Of a DNA stretch of 64,000 nucleotides, positions 18,571-28,359 are shown piece by piece. This DNA is from Sulfuricurvum sp. GTDB taxonomy: Bacteria > Campylobacterota > Campylobacteria > Campylobacterales > Sulfurimonadaceae. How positions within the stretch are numbered: the stretch's first letter is position 1; every line of letters starts with the position of its first letter. Location: the NCBI GenBank assembly GCA_028710885.1, contig JAQTTG010000001.1, positions 434,001-498,000 on the forward strand, written 5' to 3'. The translations under genes were made by a program, and so were the position numbers. The notes under the pieces are model-generated. The model saw only the letters and a list, made by a program, of their open reading frames with translations, was not told where the DNA came from and ran no database searches.

Positions 18571-19614
18571 CTAACTTTTTAGTAAATTATCCTTGGCTAT
18601 CCACTCTCCGGGAGTCACACCATACCACATTTTAAATGCACGAATAAAAGCACTAACTTCAGAGTATCCCAAATAGATTGCTACCGTACCGATATCAATT
18701 TTATCCTGTAAATAACGTGCAGAGAGTTTTTTACGCACTTCCAGCAATAGCAATGTGAAGCTGCTACCTTCTTCTTTGAGCTTTTTTTGGAGAACTCTGG
18801 GATGGATATTCGCTCTTTTAGCTACGCTTGCGAGAGAGAAATCAAGTTCACCAGCGCAAATCAGGATCAATCCTGATATCTCCTCTTTTAATCCACCACG
18901 TATCTCCATTCCAAGAGATTTTTCGGCTTCATTTTCAAATAATTGCAACAATGTTGGGTTCTCATATAAAGTTTTAACCGCCAGTGACTCTTTGGAAAAT
19001 ATGATCGCATTTTCTTCCTCGCCAAAATAAAGTTTGTTTCCAAAAACTCTAACATATTCACTGAGATCAACTGGTTTTTGATGCCGAAATGTTGCGTATT
19101 CAGGAAGAATTTTCTCCGAAGCAATTTTATTGATAAGACTTAGCGCTGCTGAGAGATGTATCTCGCACTGATATTTTCCCAAATGGGTATATTCCCCCTC
19201 ATGATAGAACATAAATCCGAGTTTGTAACGGTTTTTGGTCTCATCAAGTATCGGTTTAAGGGTTCGTCCAATCAAAGGATAATAGCGACATAGTTTCTGT
19301 AATGCTTCATTAATATTTTTGGAGTGCAAAAGTAGATAACCGAATACACCCAGCGAATGTGGATTTGCCCATTCCCCCAATTTAAAAGAGAGATTGCTAT
19401 CGCCGGTAAACAAAGTTGCTTCTTCAAAAAGTTCCGATAGATAGAGAGCATTTACTTGTGTATCTTTCATTCGCAGAGTCTGCATATCCAGAGAGCGTAC
19501 CGATAAAAAAGCATCGGTATCAAAACGATATTTTTGTTGCAAAAACATTAAAATAGGCCATAAGACTTCGGCGCGTACCATTCTTTGGCGTTGATTTGTT
19601 TTTGCCGTTCGCAA
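18571..19614 (-). CDS. AraC-family regulator with arabinose-binding-like N-terminal domain
   Basis: C-terminal ASVAKRANIHPRVLQKKLKEEG...IYLGYSEVSAFIRAFKMWYGVTPGEW. Confidence 0.88.
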   Translation of the reverse strand: MRTAKTNQRQRMVRAEVLWPILMFLQQKYRFDTDAFLSVRSLDMQTLRMKDTQVNALYLSELFEEATLFTGDSNLSFKLGEWANPHSLGVFGYLLLHSKNINEALQKLCRYYPLIGRTLKPILDETKNRYKLGFMFYHEGEYTHLGKYQCEIHLSAALSLINKIASEKILPEYATFRHQKPVDLSEYVRVFGNKLYFGEEENAIIFSKESLAVKTLYENPTLLQLFENEAEKSLGMEIRGGLKEEISGLILICAGELDFSLASVAKRANIHPRVLQKKLKEEGSSFTLLLLEVRKKLSARYLQDKIDIGTVAIYLGYSEVSAFIRAFKMWYGVTPGEWIAKDNLLKS

Positions 19615-19697
19615 AATGTCAATCCTTTGTCATTAAAAGTCATTTGTGATAACCTGTTCTCATTATACAATAACGTAATTTTTGATAAGGCAGTAAT

Positions 19698-20000
19698 ATG
19701 GATAAAAATAATACAGAAATAGTAGACAGATATGTCTCTTTTATGAACATCGATTGTTATCAGCACGCTTCGGATGTGATCGATGCGATAATTGAAGTGA
19801 CTGAAAATGAGAAATACGACAACCTATTCTGGAAGTCTTTTAAAGCAAAAATACCACAAACCTACTTTGACAAAAATGCGGATGAAAAGGTTCTTTATCA
19901 TGTATGTGCATCGGTATTTTATATTGAAGAGCTGTTTGAGACAAGTAATCATCTTGTTGGACTCGAATTGATGAAGAACTGTGAGTATCAATGCTGTTAG
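19698..20000 (+). CDS. cowN: N2-fixation sustaining protein CowN homologue
   Basis: DRYVSFMNIDCYQHA...NLFWKSF...ASVFYIEELFETSNHLVGLELMKNCEYQCC matches the CowN pattern (DRYVSFxGIDC ... IRELFE ... ECC). Confidence 0.82.
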   Translation: MDKNNTEIVDRYVSFMNIDCYQHASDVIDAIIEVTENEKYDNLFWKSFKAKIPQTYFDKNADEKVLYHVCASVFYIEELFETSNHLVGLELMKNCEYQCC

Positions 20001-20087
20001 GATTTTACAGTACCAATTTGTTTATAAGAATAGATGCTCTCCGCTAACAAAATTGATATAAATTCAAATGGTATTAAAACTTTCCGT

Positions 20088-20428
20088 TCATAGGTATATC
20101 AAAAAGTAAAAAATCACTCTTTTCTTCCGCAGAGATTGAAATGTTATCGATTCGATTTTTTCTAATTCAGCCACAATAATTGCGGCTGCTTGTAAAAGCT
20201 GCTCTTTTCGTGTTAAGCCTAATTTGTTTTTCACTTTTAGATGATCAGTATATAGACTTGGAAAGAGCTCTGATTTGATTAAGATGTCGCTGTACTGATA
20301 TGGTAGAACATAGAATGCGGCCAAAGAAGCGTTCACATCGTATCGGAACAGAAAACGTACAATCCGTTCTTTTTATGTTGATGGTGCCTTTCAGACACCA
20401 TCTCTAATATTGCATCTATGCTTCTCAT
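20088..20428 (-). pseudogene. Frameshifted paralogue of the 18236 ORF
   Basis: Frame 1 from ATG 20428: MRSIDAILEMVSERHHQHKKNGLYVFCSDTM*; other frame continues RYDVNASLAAFY...RKEQLLQAAAIIVAELEKIE. Confidence 0.65.
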
Positions 20429-20430
20429 TC

Positions 20431-21606
20431 TTACCACGCCATGGTATAGATTTCCAGTGCTTGAGCCTTATTGATTGGCGACATCGTTCCGATATCTCCA
20501 AACTCCGTTGCTTTTTCAGCCAGATATTCAAGTTGACTTTTTTCAACCCCAGCATCTCTCATCCGTGATGGCATTCCAATGCTTTGATAAAAACTTTCTA
20601 GTTCTTCAATACCAACCAATGCTGCTTTTGCATCATTCGTTTCAATGACTCCGAAGACATTACGGGCGAACCGTGCGAACATCGAAGTGTACTGAGGTGC
20701 CGATATCAGTGTAAAGCGCATCCATGCAGGCGTAATAAGTGCCAGCGTAATACCGTGCGTCATATCATTAAGGCTTGAAAGTTCGTGTCCGAGCGAGTGA
20801 ACAGGAAAAGCGCCGAACTGTTTACCCATCATGAATTGAAATCCTGCCAATGCCATGCTGCTGGCCCACATGATGTTGGCTCTGGCATTATAGTTATTCG
20901 GATTATGACGGAGTTTTGGAGCATTGTCCAAAACCGCTTTCATGACCCCCTCATTCATACGATCAGGAACATCGACCCCGACATCCGGTCTCAAGTACTG
21001 CTCCATCAAATGGCTTAGGATATCCGAGCAGCCTGCCATAGTGTGGTGCTCAGGAACCGTATAGGTGTACTCAGGATCGAGAATCGAAAACTTCGGATTG
21101 AGCAATGGGTGAAGGATCGCGTATTTCTTATGATTTTCACCCACAGTGATAACACCGCCCATATCCATTTCGCTTCCCGTTCCTGCCATAGTCAAGACCG
21201 TTGCGAGCGGTGCAGCATCGCTAACGGCTACTTTGCTGCTGATCAAATCAAAAACGTCACCATCGTATTTTGCGCCTGCTGCCATCGCTTTTGCCGCATC
21301 CAAGGCCGAACCGCCACCAACGGCAACGATGAAATCGAGATGGTTCTCTTTCATGAGACGTATACCCTCATAGACATCCTCGATCGGCGGATTGGGTTTG
21401 ATACCCGAAAGTTCTACATAGAAAATTCCCGCTCCATTTAACTGATCAATCACGGCTTGATAGATACCATTGCTTTTGATACTGCCGCCTCCATAGGCAA
21501 GCAGTACTCGACTACCGCCAAATTCTTTGATTCCACTTGCCAGATTCTCTATCTGTCCTTTTCCAAAGTAGGCTCTTGTCGGTATGTTAAAAATAAAATT
21601 TTCCAT
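20431..21606 (-). CDS. Iron-containing alcohol dehydrogenase (YqhD/BDH-like)
   Basis: NIPTRAYFGKGQIENL, AVGGGSALDAAKAMA, TMAGTGSEMD, GHELSSLNDMTHGITLAL. Confidence 0.93.
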   Translation of the reverse strand: MENFIFNIPTRAYFGKGQIENLASGIKEFGGSRVLLAYGGGSIKSNGIYQAVIDQLNGAGIFYVELSGIKPNPPIEDVYEGIRLMKENHLDFIVAVGGGSALDAAKAMAAGAKYDGDVFDLISSKVAVSDAAPLATVLTMAGTGSEMDMGGVITVGENHKKYAILHPLLNPKFSILDPEYTYTVPEHHTMAGCSDILSHLMEQYLRPDVGVDVPDRMNEGVMKAVLDNAPKLRHNPNNYNARANIMWASSMALAGFQFMMGKQFGAFPVHSLGHELSSLNDMTHGITLALITPAWMRFTLISAPQYTSMFARFARNVFGVIETNDAKAALVGIEELESFYQSIGMPSRMRDAGVEKSQLEYLAEKATEFGDIGTMSPINKAQALEIYTMAW

Positions 21607-21701
21607 TGATTTGCTCCTTGATTGTTGTTAGAATATTGTAAAGCATCATAGTAATACTCGGTAGATCAATTATCCGCATTGATTGCCTAATCATGCAAAT
21701 A

Positions 21702-22532
21702 TTATTTTTTTTGGGCAAGTTCTCCAAAAAAATACGATGACGTTACACCGCCATCCATTAAAAAGTCGCTTCCGGTAATAAACCCGCCATCAGGTCCCAT
21801 AAGCAGAGCAGCGACCTGTCCGACTTCATCAGGCGTACCCGCTCGTCTTACCGGGCAACCTTCTATCATCCGACGGTATCCTTCACCTCTTGGACCGTTC
21901 AGTTCATCATTAGCAAGTGGTGTGATAATGATACCTGGGCTGATCGTGTTAACTCTGGCACCCCGCTTGCCCCAGCGTACCGCTTCGGCCATGACACGTA
22001 GCGAGTTCCCCCGCTTGGAGAGCTGATAAGCGTGGAGGGTGTCTTTGATATTCTCCGGCTGAAGCATAGGCAAAGAGAGCAACTCCTCTGCTGGAGTCAT
22101 TGCAAGCAGTTTATCCTCTTCGAGAGTCAAGGCGGGTAAGCGATGCCCCGATTGAGATGAGATGACAATTCCAGATCCACCTTCGGCAATCACATTGCCA
22201 AATTCTTCGAGTATGACTGCCGTTCCGTAAAGATCAACTTTTAAAATTGCTTCGATGGGTGCCTGCGAAGGGGAAACACCTGCGGCATTGATGACACCGG
22301 TAATTCTCCCTTTGGATGTAGCCGTCTCAACAAGGGTTTTGATCGATTCTCTAGATGAAATATCTACCAAAGTACTGCTGATGTCGAATCCCGCATTTTT
22401 GAAAGTTGTGACAGCAACGCTGAGAGGTTCCTCATGCAAATTCGCCAGAAGCACATGTTTACCGGAGCCTACTCTGCGGGCGATTGCCTGACCGATCATT
22501 CCTGCTCCAATTATTACAATAACGTCTTTCAT
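21702..22532 (-). CDS. SDR-family oxidoreductase
   Basis: IIGAGMIGQAIARR, INAAGVS, C-terminal GPDGGFITGSDFLMDGG. Confidence 0.9.
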   Translation of the reverse strand: MKDVIVIIGAGMIGQAIARRVGSGKHVLLANLHEEPLSVAVTTFKNAGFDISSTLVDISSRESIKTLVETATSKGRITGVINAAGVSPSQAPIEAILKVDLYGTAVILEEFGNVIAEGGSGIVISSQSGHRLPALTLEEDKLLAMTPAEELLSLPMLQPENIKDTLHAYQLSKRGNSLRVMAEAVRWGKRGARVNTISPGIIITPLANDELNGPRGEGYRRMIEGCPVRRAGTPDEVGQVAALLMGPDGGFITGSDFLMDGGVTSSYFFGELAQKK

Positions 22533-22563
22533 GTTTGATCTCCTTTGTTAAATAACTATTTTT

Positions 22564-23424
<861 letters not shown>

Positions 23425-23429
23425 CTAAT

Positions 23430-24581
23430 TTAAATTTTAGAAAAACGAAGGGCAAAAAATGCAACGCCCATCGCACATACTACGGACATGGCACCTATCC
23501 AGTTGATTGCCATTACCGACCAAGTGTGTATCGCTACACCGCCAATACCCGCACCTGCTGCGAATCCAAGCTGCACAAATGAGCTGTTAAGCCCGATTAA
23601 AGTGCTTGATGCTTCAGGAGCGATCGTTGCGAGATTCAAACTCTGAGTTGGACCAAACATCCAAGTCGACATTGTCCAGAAAATCAGCATAAGTACCATC
23701 AAAAGCAAGGAAGTCGCAAAGATCGGAATAGTGCCCAATGACAGGATCATGACTCCCATACTGCTAAAGAGAATAGGGGCTATGCCAATCCTGTCTGCCA
23801 TGGATGCTCCCAACTTCGAACCCACGACACTGGCGATACCCAAAGCAAGAAATGCCATAGCGATCTGATGTTCTGTAACATGTTTGAGTGAAAGTAGCAG
23901 CGGTGTGATATAGGTACTGATAATGGAATAACTGATAAAGACCAGAAATGTAACCCCGAGAGCTAAAAGTACCTGCGGTTTTTTGAGCAATGCCATTTGC
24001 GCTTTCATCGGTATCGGTTCACGGTCTGCCATGTTTGGGATCAGCCAGATAATCAATGCTGTCCCGATCAGTACTAAAACGCCAAGTATCCAGAAGATTG
24101 CCTGCCAGTCGTACTGAATAGCGACAGCTCTGCCAAATGGTACCCCGATAACCAATGAAAGACTAAATCCCAATGCGATATTAGCCATCGCGCTTCCTTG
24201 ACGTCCTTCTTTTGCCAGTTTGGCAGCAAGTGCATATGATATTACGACAAAGGTAGTCGTAGCTAACCCCGCAACAATCCGTGCGACCATCAAATAATCA
24301 AAACTATATGCAAGCGGCGTCAATAACGTACTGATGAGAAAAATAAAAAGTGCTATCAATAGCTGGGTTTTTAAACCGTATCTGGCCAACAGCATGACTA
24401 GAATCGGCGTCCCTATGCCGCTAGCCATGGCAAACACTGTTACCAACTGACCAGCGGCAGAAATAGAAATCCCATAGGTATCGGCAATTTTGTCCAAAAC
24501 ACCTGCAATGACGAACTGTGATGTTCCGACCATAAAGCCGACCAGGGTCAAAAGATAGATTTTTATTTGATTGTTCATCAT
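23430..24581 (-). CDS. MFS transporter (AraJ/drug efflux type)
   Basis: 12-TM pattern; GFMVGTSQFVIAGVLDKIAD. Confidence 0.92.
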   Translation of the reverse strand: MMNNQIKIYLLTLVGFMVGTSQFVIAGVLDKIADTYGISISAAGQLVTVFAMASGIGTPILVMLLARYGLKTQLLIALFIFLISTLLTPLAYSFDYLMVARIVAGLATTTFVVISYALAAKLAKEGRQGSAMANIALGFSLSLVIGVPFGRAVAIQYDWQAIFWILGVLVLIGTALIIWLIPNMADREPIPMKAQMALLKKPQVLLALGVTFLVFISYSIISTYITPLLLSLKHVTEHQIAMAFLALGIASVVGSKLGASMADRIGIAPILFSSMGVMILSLGTIPIFATSLLLMVLMLIFWTMSTWMFGPTQSLNLATIAPEASSTLIGLNSSFVQLGFAAGAGIGGVAIHTWSVMAINWIGAMSVVCAMGVAFFALRFSKI

Positions 24582-24590
24582 TGTCTGTCT

Positions 24591-25031
24591 CTAATCTTTT
24601 AGAGTTTTATAGTACTCATCCGATACGCTCTCAAGCCATTCGTTACTGGTTTCTGTGCCGGGAATTTCAACAGCGATATGACTGAACCAACTGTCAGCCT
24701 TGGCGCCATGCCAATGCTTCACTCCAGTTGGAATATAGGCAATAGATCCCTCTGAAAGGCTGATAGGCTCTTCACCGTCTTTTTGATACCACCCTTCGCC
24801 TGCAGTACAGATCAGTAGTTGTCCTCCGCCGCTTGCAGCGTGATGAATATGCCAATTATTACGACATCCCGGTTCAAACGTGACATTAGCTACAAATGCG
24901 GGAAAACCTTCCGGATTAATCGAGAGGTTAAGAAAGGAATTGCCTGTAAAGTATTTTGCATATGCTTCATTGGGTACACCAGTACCAAACATATTAGCTT
25001 TTTCAAATGCTTCTTTGTCAGTATATTTCAT
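24591..25031 (-). CDS. Cupin-domain protein (carboxymuconolactone decarboxylase-associated type)
   Basis: PGCRNNWHIHHAASGGGQLLICTAGEGWYQKDGEEP...IPTGVKHWHGA. Confidence 0.88.
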   Translation of the reverse strand: MKYTDKEAFEKANMFGTGVPNEAYAKYFTGNSFLNLSINPEGFPAFVANVTFEPGCRNNWHIHHAASGGGQLLICTAGEGWYQKDGEEPISLSEGSIAYIPTGVKHWHGAKADSWFSHIAVEIPGTETSNEWLESVSDEYYKTLKD

Positions 25032-25205
25032 GTTGTTCTCCTTTTTTCTTATTTTGAAACTCCGAAATTCTCAGGATATTGCTAAATCCTTGAGCACTCA
25101 ATATCTGTCTCAATTGTAGCTTATCATTAAAAACTGTCGTAACACGATTCTGTGTACGAGTTGCCTATTTCTGCAAATGATGTATAATGACAGAAAAAAG
25201 GCAGC

Positions 25206-26096
25206 GTGATGAGTCAGGATTTCGGTATTTACCATCAGGAGTTGAAGAATAGAATAGAGACTACATATGCCGGTGAAGAGCGCATCGAAACTGCTATAGA
25301 CGCACTCCGTTTTTATCTCATATCCAATCCGACTGAAATGCTCGCTACAGTCTATAATCCTTCCATTTGCATTATCGTACAGGGGGCCAAAAAGGTGGGC
25401 ATAGGGGAAGAACTTTTAGGCTATGATCCCTATACATACCTGCTTGCCTCGGTGCATATGCCTGCAAATGTCCGTGTCTCTGAAGCTTCACCCGAACATC
25501 CTTACATGGGTCTTACCATAACCTTTACAATGGAACAGATTTTTGATGTACTCAAGGACCTCGGACCTGTATCTAAACCACAGGGTGGCCCAAAACGGGG
25601 GCTATATTTCGGGGATATGCAACTACGCTTATTAGAACCAATCACACGGTTGGTACGATTGCTTGATTCACCGGAAGACATTTCTATCATGACACCACTA
25701 ATTCTCAAAGAGATTCTCTATGTTCTGATGCGAGATCAAGGGGGTGATTTTATCCGCCAGTTTATTATGGATGGTAATGCAGCCCAGAGAGTTGCGCAGG
25801 CGATTACGAAGATCAAAGAAAATTTCAAAGAGCCGCTTAATGTCAAAGAGCTTGCCCGTTCGGTCAGCTTGAGCGAATCTTCGTTGTACCATAACTTTAA
25901 AAAAATAACTGCAATTAGTCCACTGCAATTCCAAAAACAACTGCGTCTGCATGAAGCTAGACTGATGCTGATGTCTCAGGATATTGAAGCAGCCCAGGTG
26001 GCATTTGAAGTTGGCTATGAAAGCCCATCACAGTTCAGCCGCGAGTATGCACGGATGTTTGGACTACCTCCGAAGGCTCATACAAATAGGGGCTGA
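25206..26096 (+). CDS. AraC-family regulator (AraC_N type)
   Basis: NPSICIIVQGAKKVGIGEELLGYDPYTYLLASVHMPA...VGYESPSQFSREYARMFG. Confidence 0.9.
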   Translation: MMSQDFGIYHQELKNRIETTYAGEERIETAIDALRFYLISNPTEMLATVYNPSICIIVQGAKKVGIGEELLGYDPYTYLLASVHMPANVRVSEASPEHPYMGLTITFTMEQIFDVLKDLGPVSKPQGGPKRGLYFGDMQLRLLEPITRLVRLLDSPEDISIMTPLILKEILYVLMRDQGGDFIRQFIMDGNAAQRVAQAITKIKENFKEPLNVKELARSVSLSESSLYHNFKKITAISPLQFQKQLRLHEARLMLMSQDIEAAQVAFEVGYESPSQFSREYARMFGLPPKAHTNRG

Positions 26097-26288
26097 AACA
26101 ATATTTGTTAATCGACTCTTACAACTTAGCACATTAAGTTGAAAAAAATATGCCTATATACAAACTGTTCATTTCTACCGATCTATCACGACAATCAAGT
26201 GTTTTCCATATACTCTACCCTACCCTTCATTTAGCAGCTAAAAAGCTGCCATAATCTATACGAAAAACCCTATCGGAATGATATAATA

Positions 26289-26318
26289 GTCGGATACTAA
26301 AATTTGAGGTTTTCCGAC
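26289..26318. promoter_or_regulatory. Putative resolvase site/operator with GTCGGA...TCCGAC inverted repeat abutting the recombinase start
   Basis: GTCGGA 26289-26294, TCCGAC 26313-26318, plus TATCGGA just upstream. Confidence 0.4.
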
Positions 26319-26882
26319 ATGCTAATAGGATATATGAGAGTTTCAACCGATGGTGATCGACAAAGTACTGATTTACAGCGAGATGCACTCATTAGTGCCG
26401 GAGTGGATGAGCGAAATATTTTTGAAGACAAAGCATCGGGAGCCAAAGATGATCGTGTCGGTTTGGCGAAAGCACTGGAGTATGTCAAAGAAGGCGATAC
26501 ACTTGTCGTTTGGAAATTGGATCGATTAGGAAGGTCCCTACCCCACTTGATCGAAATCATCTCACAACTCAAATCTAAAGGTGTCGGGTTTAAATCTCTG
26601 ACTGAGGGGATGGATACTTCCAGCCCATCGGGCGAACTATTATTTCATGTGTTCGGAGCATTGGCACAGTTCGAGCGCTCACTGATTCAAGAACGGGTCA
26701 ATGCCGGATTAGCTGCCGCAAAAAAGCGCGGACGAATCGGCGGACGACCGAGAGCGATTCCTCAAGAGAAGATGGATGCTATTTTAGAAGCGTTGAATAA
26801 TGGAATGTCAAAAGCAGCTGTTTGCAGAACGTTTGAAGTGAAGCGGTCAACGTTGATTGATGCGTTAAAGCGTCAACAATAA
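26319..26882 (+). CDS. Serine recombinase / resolvase (Tn3-resolvase family)
   Basis: IGYMRVSTDGDRQSTDLQ, WKLDRLGRSLPHLIE, GRIGGRPRA linker plus C-terminal HTH. Confidence 0.93.
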   Translation: MLIGYMRVSTDGDRQSTDLQRDALISAGVDERNIFEDKASGAKDDRVGLAKALEYVKEGDTLVVWKLDRLGRSLPHLIEIISQLKSKGVGFKSLTEGMDTSSPSGELLFHVFGALAQFERSLIQERVNAGLAAAKKRGRIGGRPRAIPQEKMDAILEALNNGMSKAAVCRTFEVKRSTLIDALKRQQ

Positions 26883-26957
26883 TGAATTTTGCCATATAAA
26901 CATTTAACTTTATCAATTATGATCAGTGTATTGTGGAAGCTATAAATAAAGTGACGT

Positions 26958-27032
26958 GGTGGGTCAAGCAGGACTTGAACCTGCAACAACGCCGTTATGA
27001 GCGGCGGGCTCTAACCATTGAACTATTGACCC
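26958..27032 (-). tRNA. tRNA with CAU anticodon (tRNA-Ile2 more likely than elongator Met), CCA encoded
   Basis: GGGTCAA-TA-GTTC-AATGGTTA-GAGC-C-CGCCG-CTCATAA-CGGCG-...-GCAGG-TTCAAGT-CCTGC-TTGACCC-ACCA cloverleaf. Confidence 0.92.
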
Positions 27033-27046
27033 ACTAAATGAAGAAA

Positions 27047-27067
27047 TCGGTACCCAACTCGGTACCC
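27047..27067. repeat. Direct repeats TCGGTACCC (27047-27055 and 27059-27067) beside tRNA
   Basis: Direct reading; 12-bp period. Confidence 0.55.
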
Positions 27068-27126
27068 GTACAAATCTTAGACTGTTTAACGCCCTATCTA
27101 TCGGCGTAGAATTATTTTAATTCAAC

Positions 27127-27167
27127 ACGTTATGAGCGGAGGGCTCTAACCACTGAACTATTGACCC
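27127..27167 (-). pseudogene. 5'-half tRNA remnant (acceptor 5' strand, D-arm, anticodon loop only)
   Basis: GGGTCAATAGTTCAGTGGTTAGAGCCCTCCGCTCATAACG nearly identical to 5' half of the tRNA at 26958-27032; no T-arm follows. Confidence 0.85.
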
Positions 27168-27200
27168 GTTTTGTGGAGCGGTATTATAAACACTCTTAGT

Positions 27201-28310
27201 TTAGACGAAGCTTTTTTTACCCGTACTATCGTAAAGAAAACGAAAACGATACGCTAATAAATTTTCCATAATGGCAAATAAGACCATAAAATTGACAAAA
27301 CTACTCCCACCATAGCTAAACAGAGGCAATGGGACACCAACAACCGGTGCAAATCCAATCGTCATTGCTATATTAATACTCATATAGATAAATATCAACA
27401 AAGAGAGCCCCCCTGCAACCACTTTTATATAATAATCCTGTGCCCATGATGAAATCATAAGTAAATGCATTACCAATGCAGCGTAGAGAGAAATTAGAAT
27501 AAAGGCTCCAAAGAATCCGGTACGTTCAACAACATAAGCAAAAATAAAATCACTGGAAGCGATGGGGAGAAACTTCATCTGTGTTTGGGTTGCATTTTCT
27601 TTGTCTTTGCCAAAAAATCCACCCGATCCGATAGCAATAATCGATTGTTCAACGTGATAACTCGGTTTTTCACTGACGAAATCATTTAAACGCTGTTTTT
27701 GATAATCATGCAATTGCGTATAAATTAACGGCATAGAGATTACAAATACGGTTGCCAACCCAACCCATATTTTCCAATGCACTCCAACGATAAATAAAAT
27801 ACCAAATCCCAGCAATAACAACACAGTTGCTGTTCCCAAATCTGGTTCTTTTGCAATTAAAATAAAAGGCAAAAGGATAAAAAATGAAATTCTAAAAAAA
27901 TCTTTGAGACCATATCCCTCTCTAGGAGGAGGATTTCGACTAATCAAATACGCCATCATTAGGACAAATGCAGGTTTTATCAACTCTGAGGGCTGGAGAG
28001 TAAAGTGGATAAATGGAATTTCTATCCATCGTTTTGCACCCAATCGAGCGTGACCGACAAACTCAACAGCGATCAGCAAAATAACACTGCTCCAATAAAA
28101 TATCGGAATTGTCCAAACCATTCGGCGAAGAGGTAATAAAAATAATCCTAAAAAAACTCCGATTCCGACAAATACATAAATCAAATGTTTTTGCCCTAAA
28201 ACAGGATGTATCTCATGAATAAGCCATCCAGACATAAATATAATCGGAATCAACAAAATAACCGTTATGAAATCAAAATGTGCTAGAATTCGGCGATCTA
28301 TATTAAGCAC
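27201..28310 (-). CDS. rodA: Rod shape-determining protein RodA
   Basis: FtsW/RodA/SpoVE family: LQPSELIKPAFVLMMAYL, GFFGKDKENATQTQMKFLPIASSDFIFAYVVERTGFFGA, PLPLFSYGGSSF. Confidence 0.95.
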   Translation of the reverse strand: MLNIDRRILAHFDFITVILLIPIIFMSGWLIHEIHPVLGQKHLIYVFVGIGVFLGLFLLPLRRMVWTIPIFYWSSVILLIAVEFVGHARLGAKRWIEIPFIHFTLQPSELIKPAFVLMMAYLISRNPPPREGYGLKDFFRISFFILLPFILIAKEPDLGTATVLLLLGFGILFIVGVHWKIWVGLATVFVISMPLIYTQLHDYQKQRLNDFVSEKPSYHVEQSIIAIGSGGFFGKDKENATQTQMKFLPIASSDFIFAYVVERTGFFGAFILISLYAALVMHLLMISSWAQDYYIKVVAGGLSLLIFIYMSINIAMTIGFAPVVGVPLPLFSYGGSSFVNFMVLFAIMENLLAYRFRFLYDSTGKKSFV

Positions 28311-28359
28311 TGCAATCCCGTATGTAAATTTTTAACTGATTGTATCATAAAGGACGTCA

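Noticed and set aside
20379-20402. GATGGTG...CACCATC hairpin as terminator downstream of the ADH gene
   Set aside because: It lies inside the N-terminal coding part of the frameshifted paralogue and lacks a T-tract on the relevant strand.
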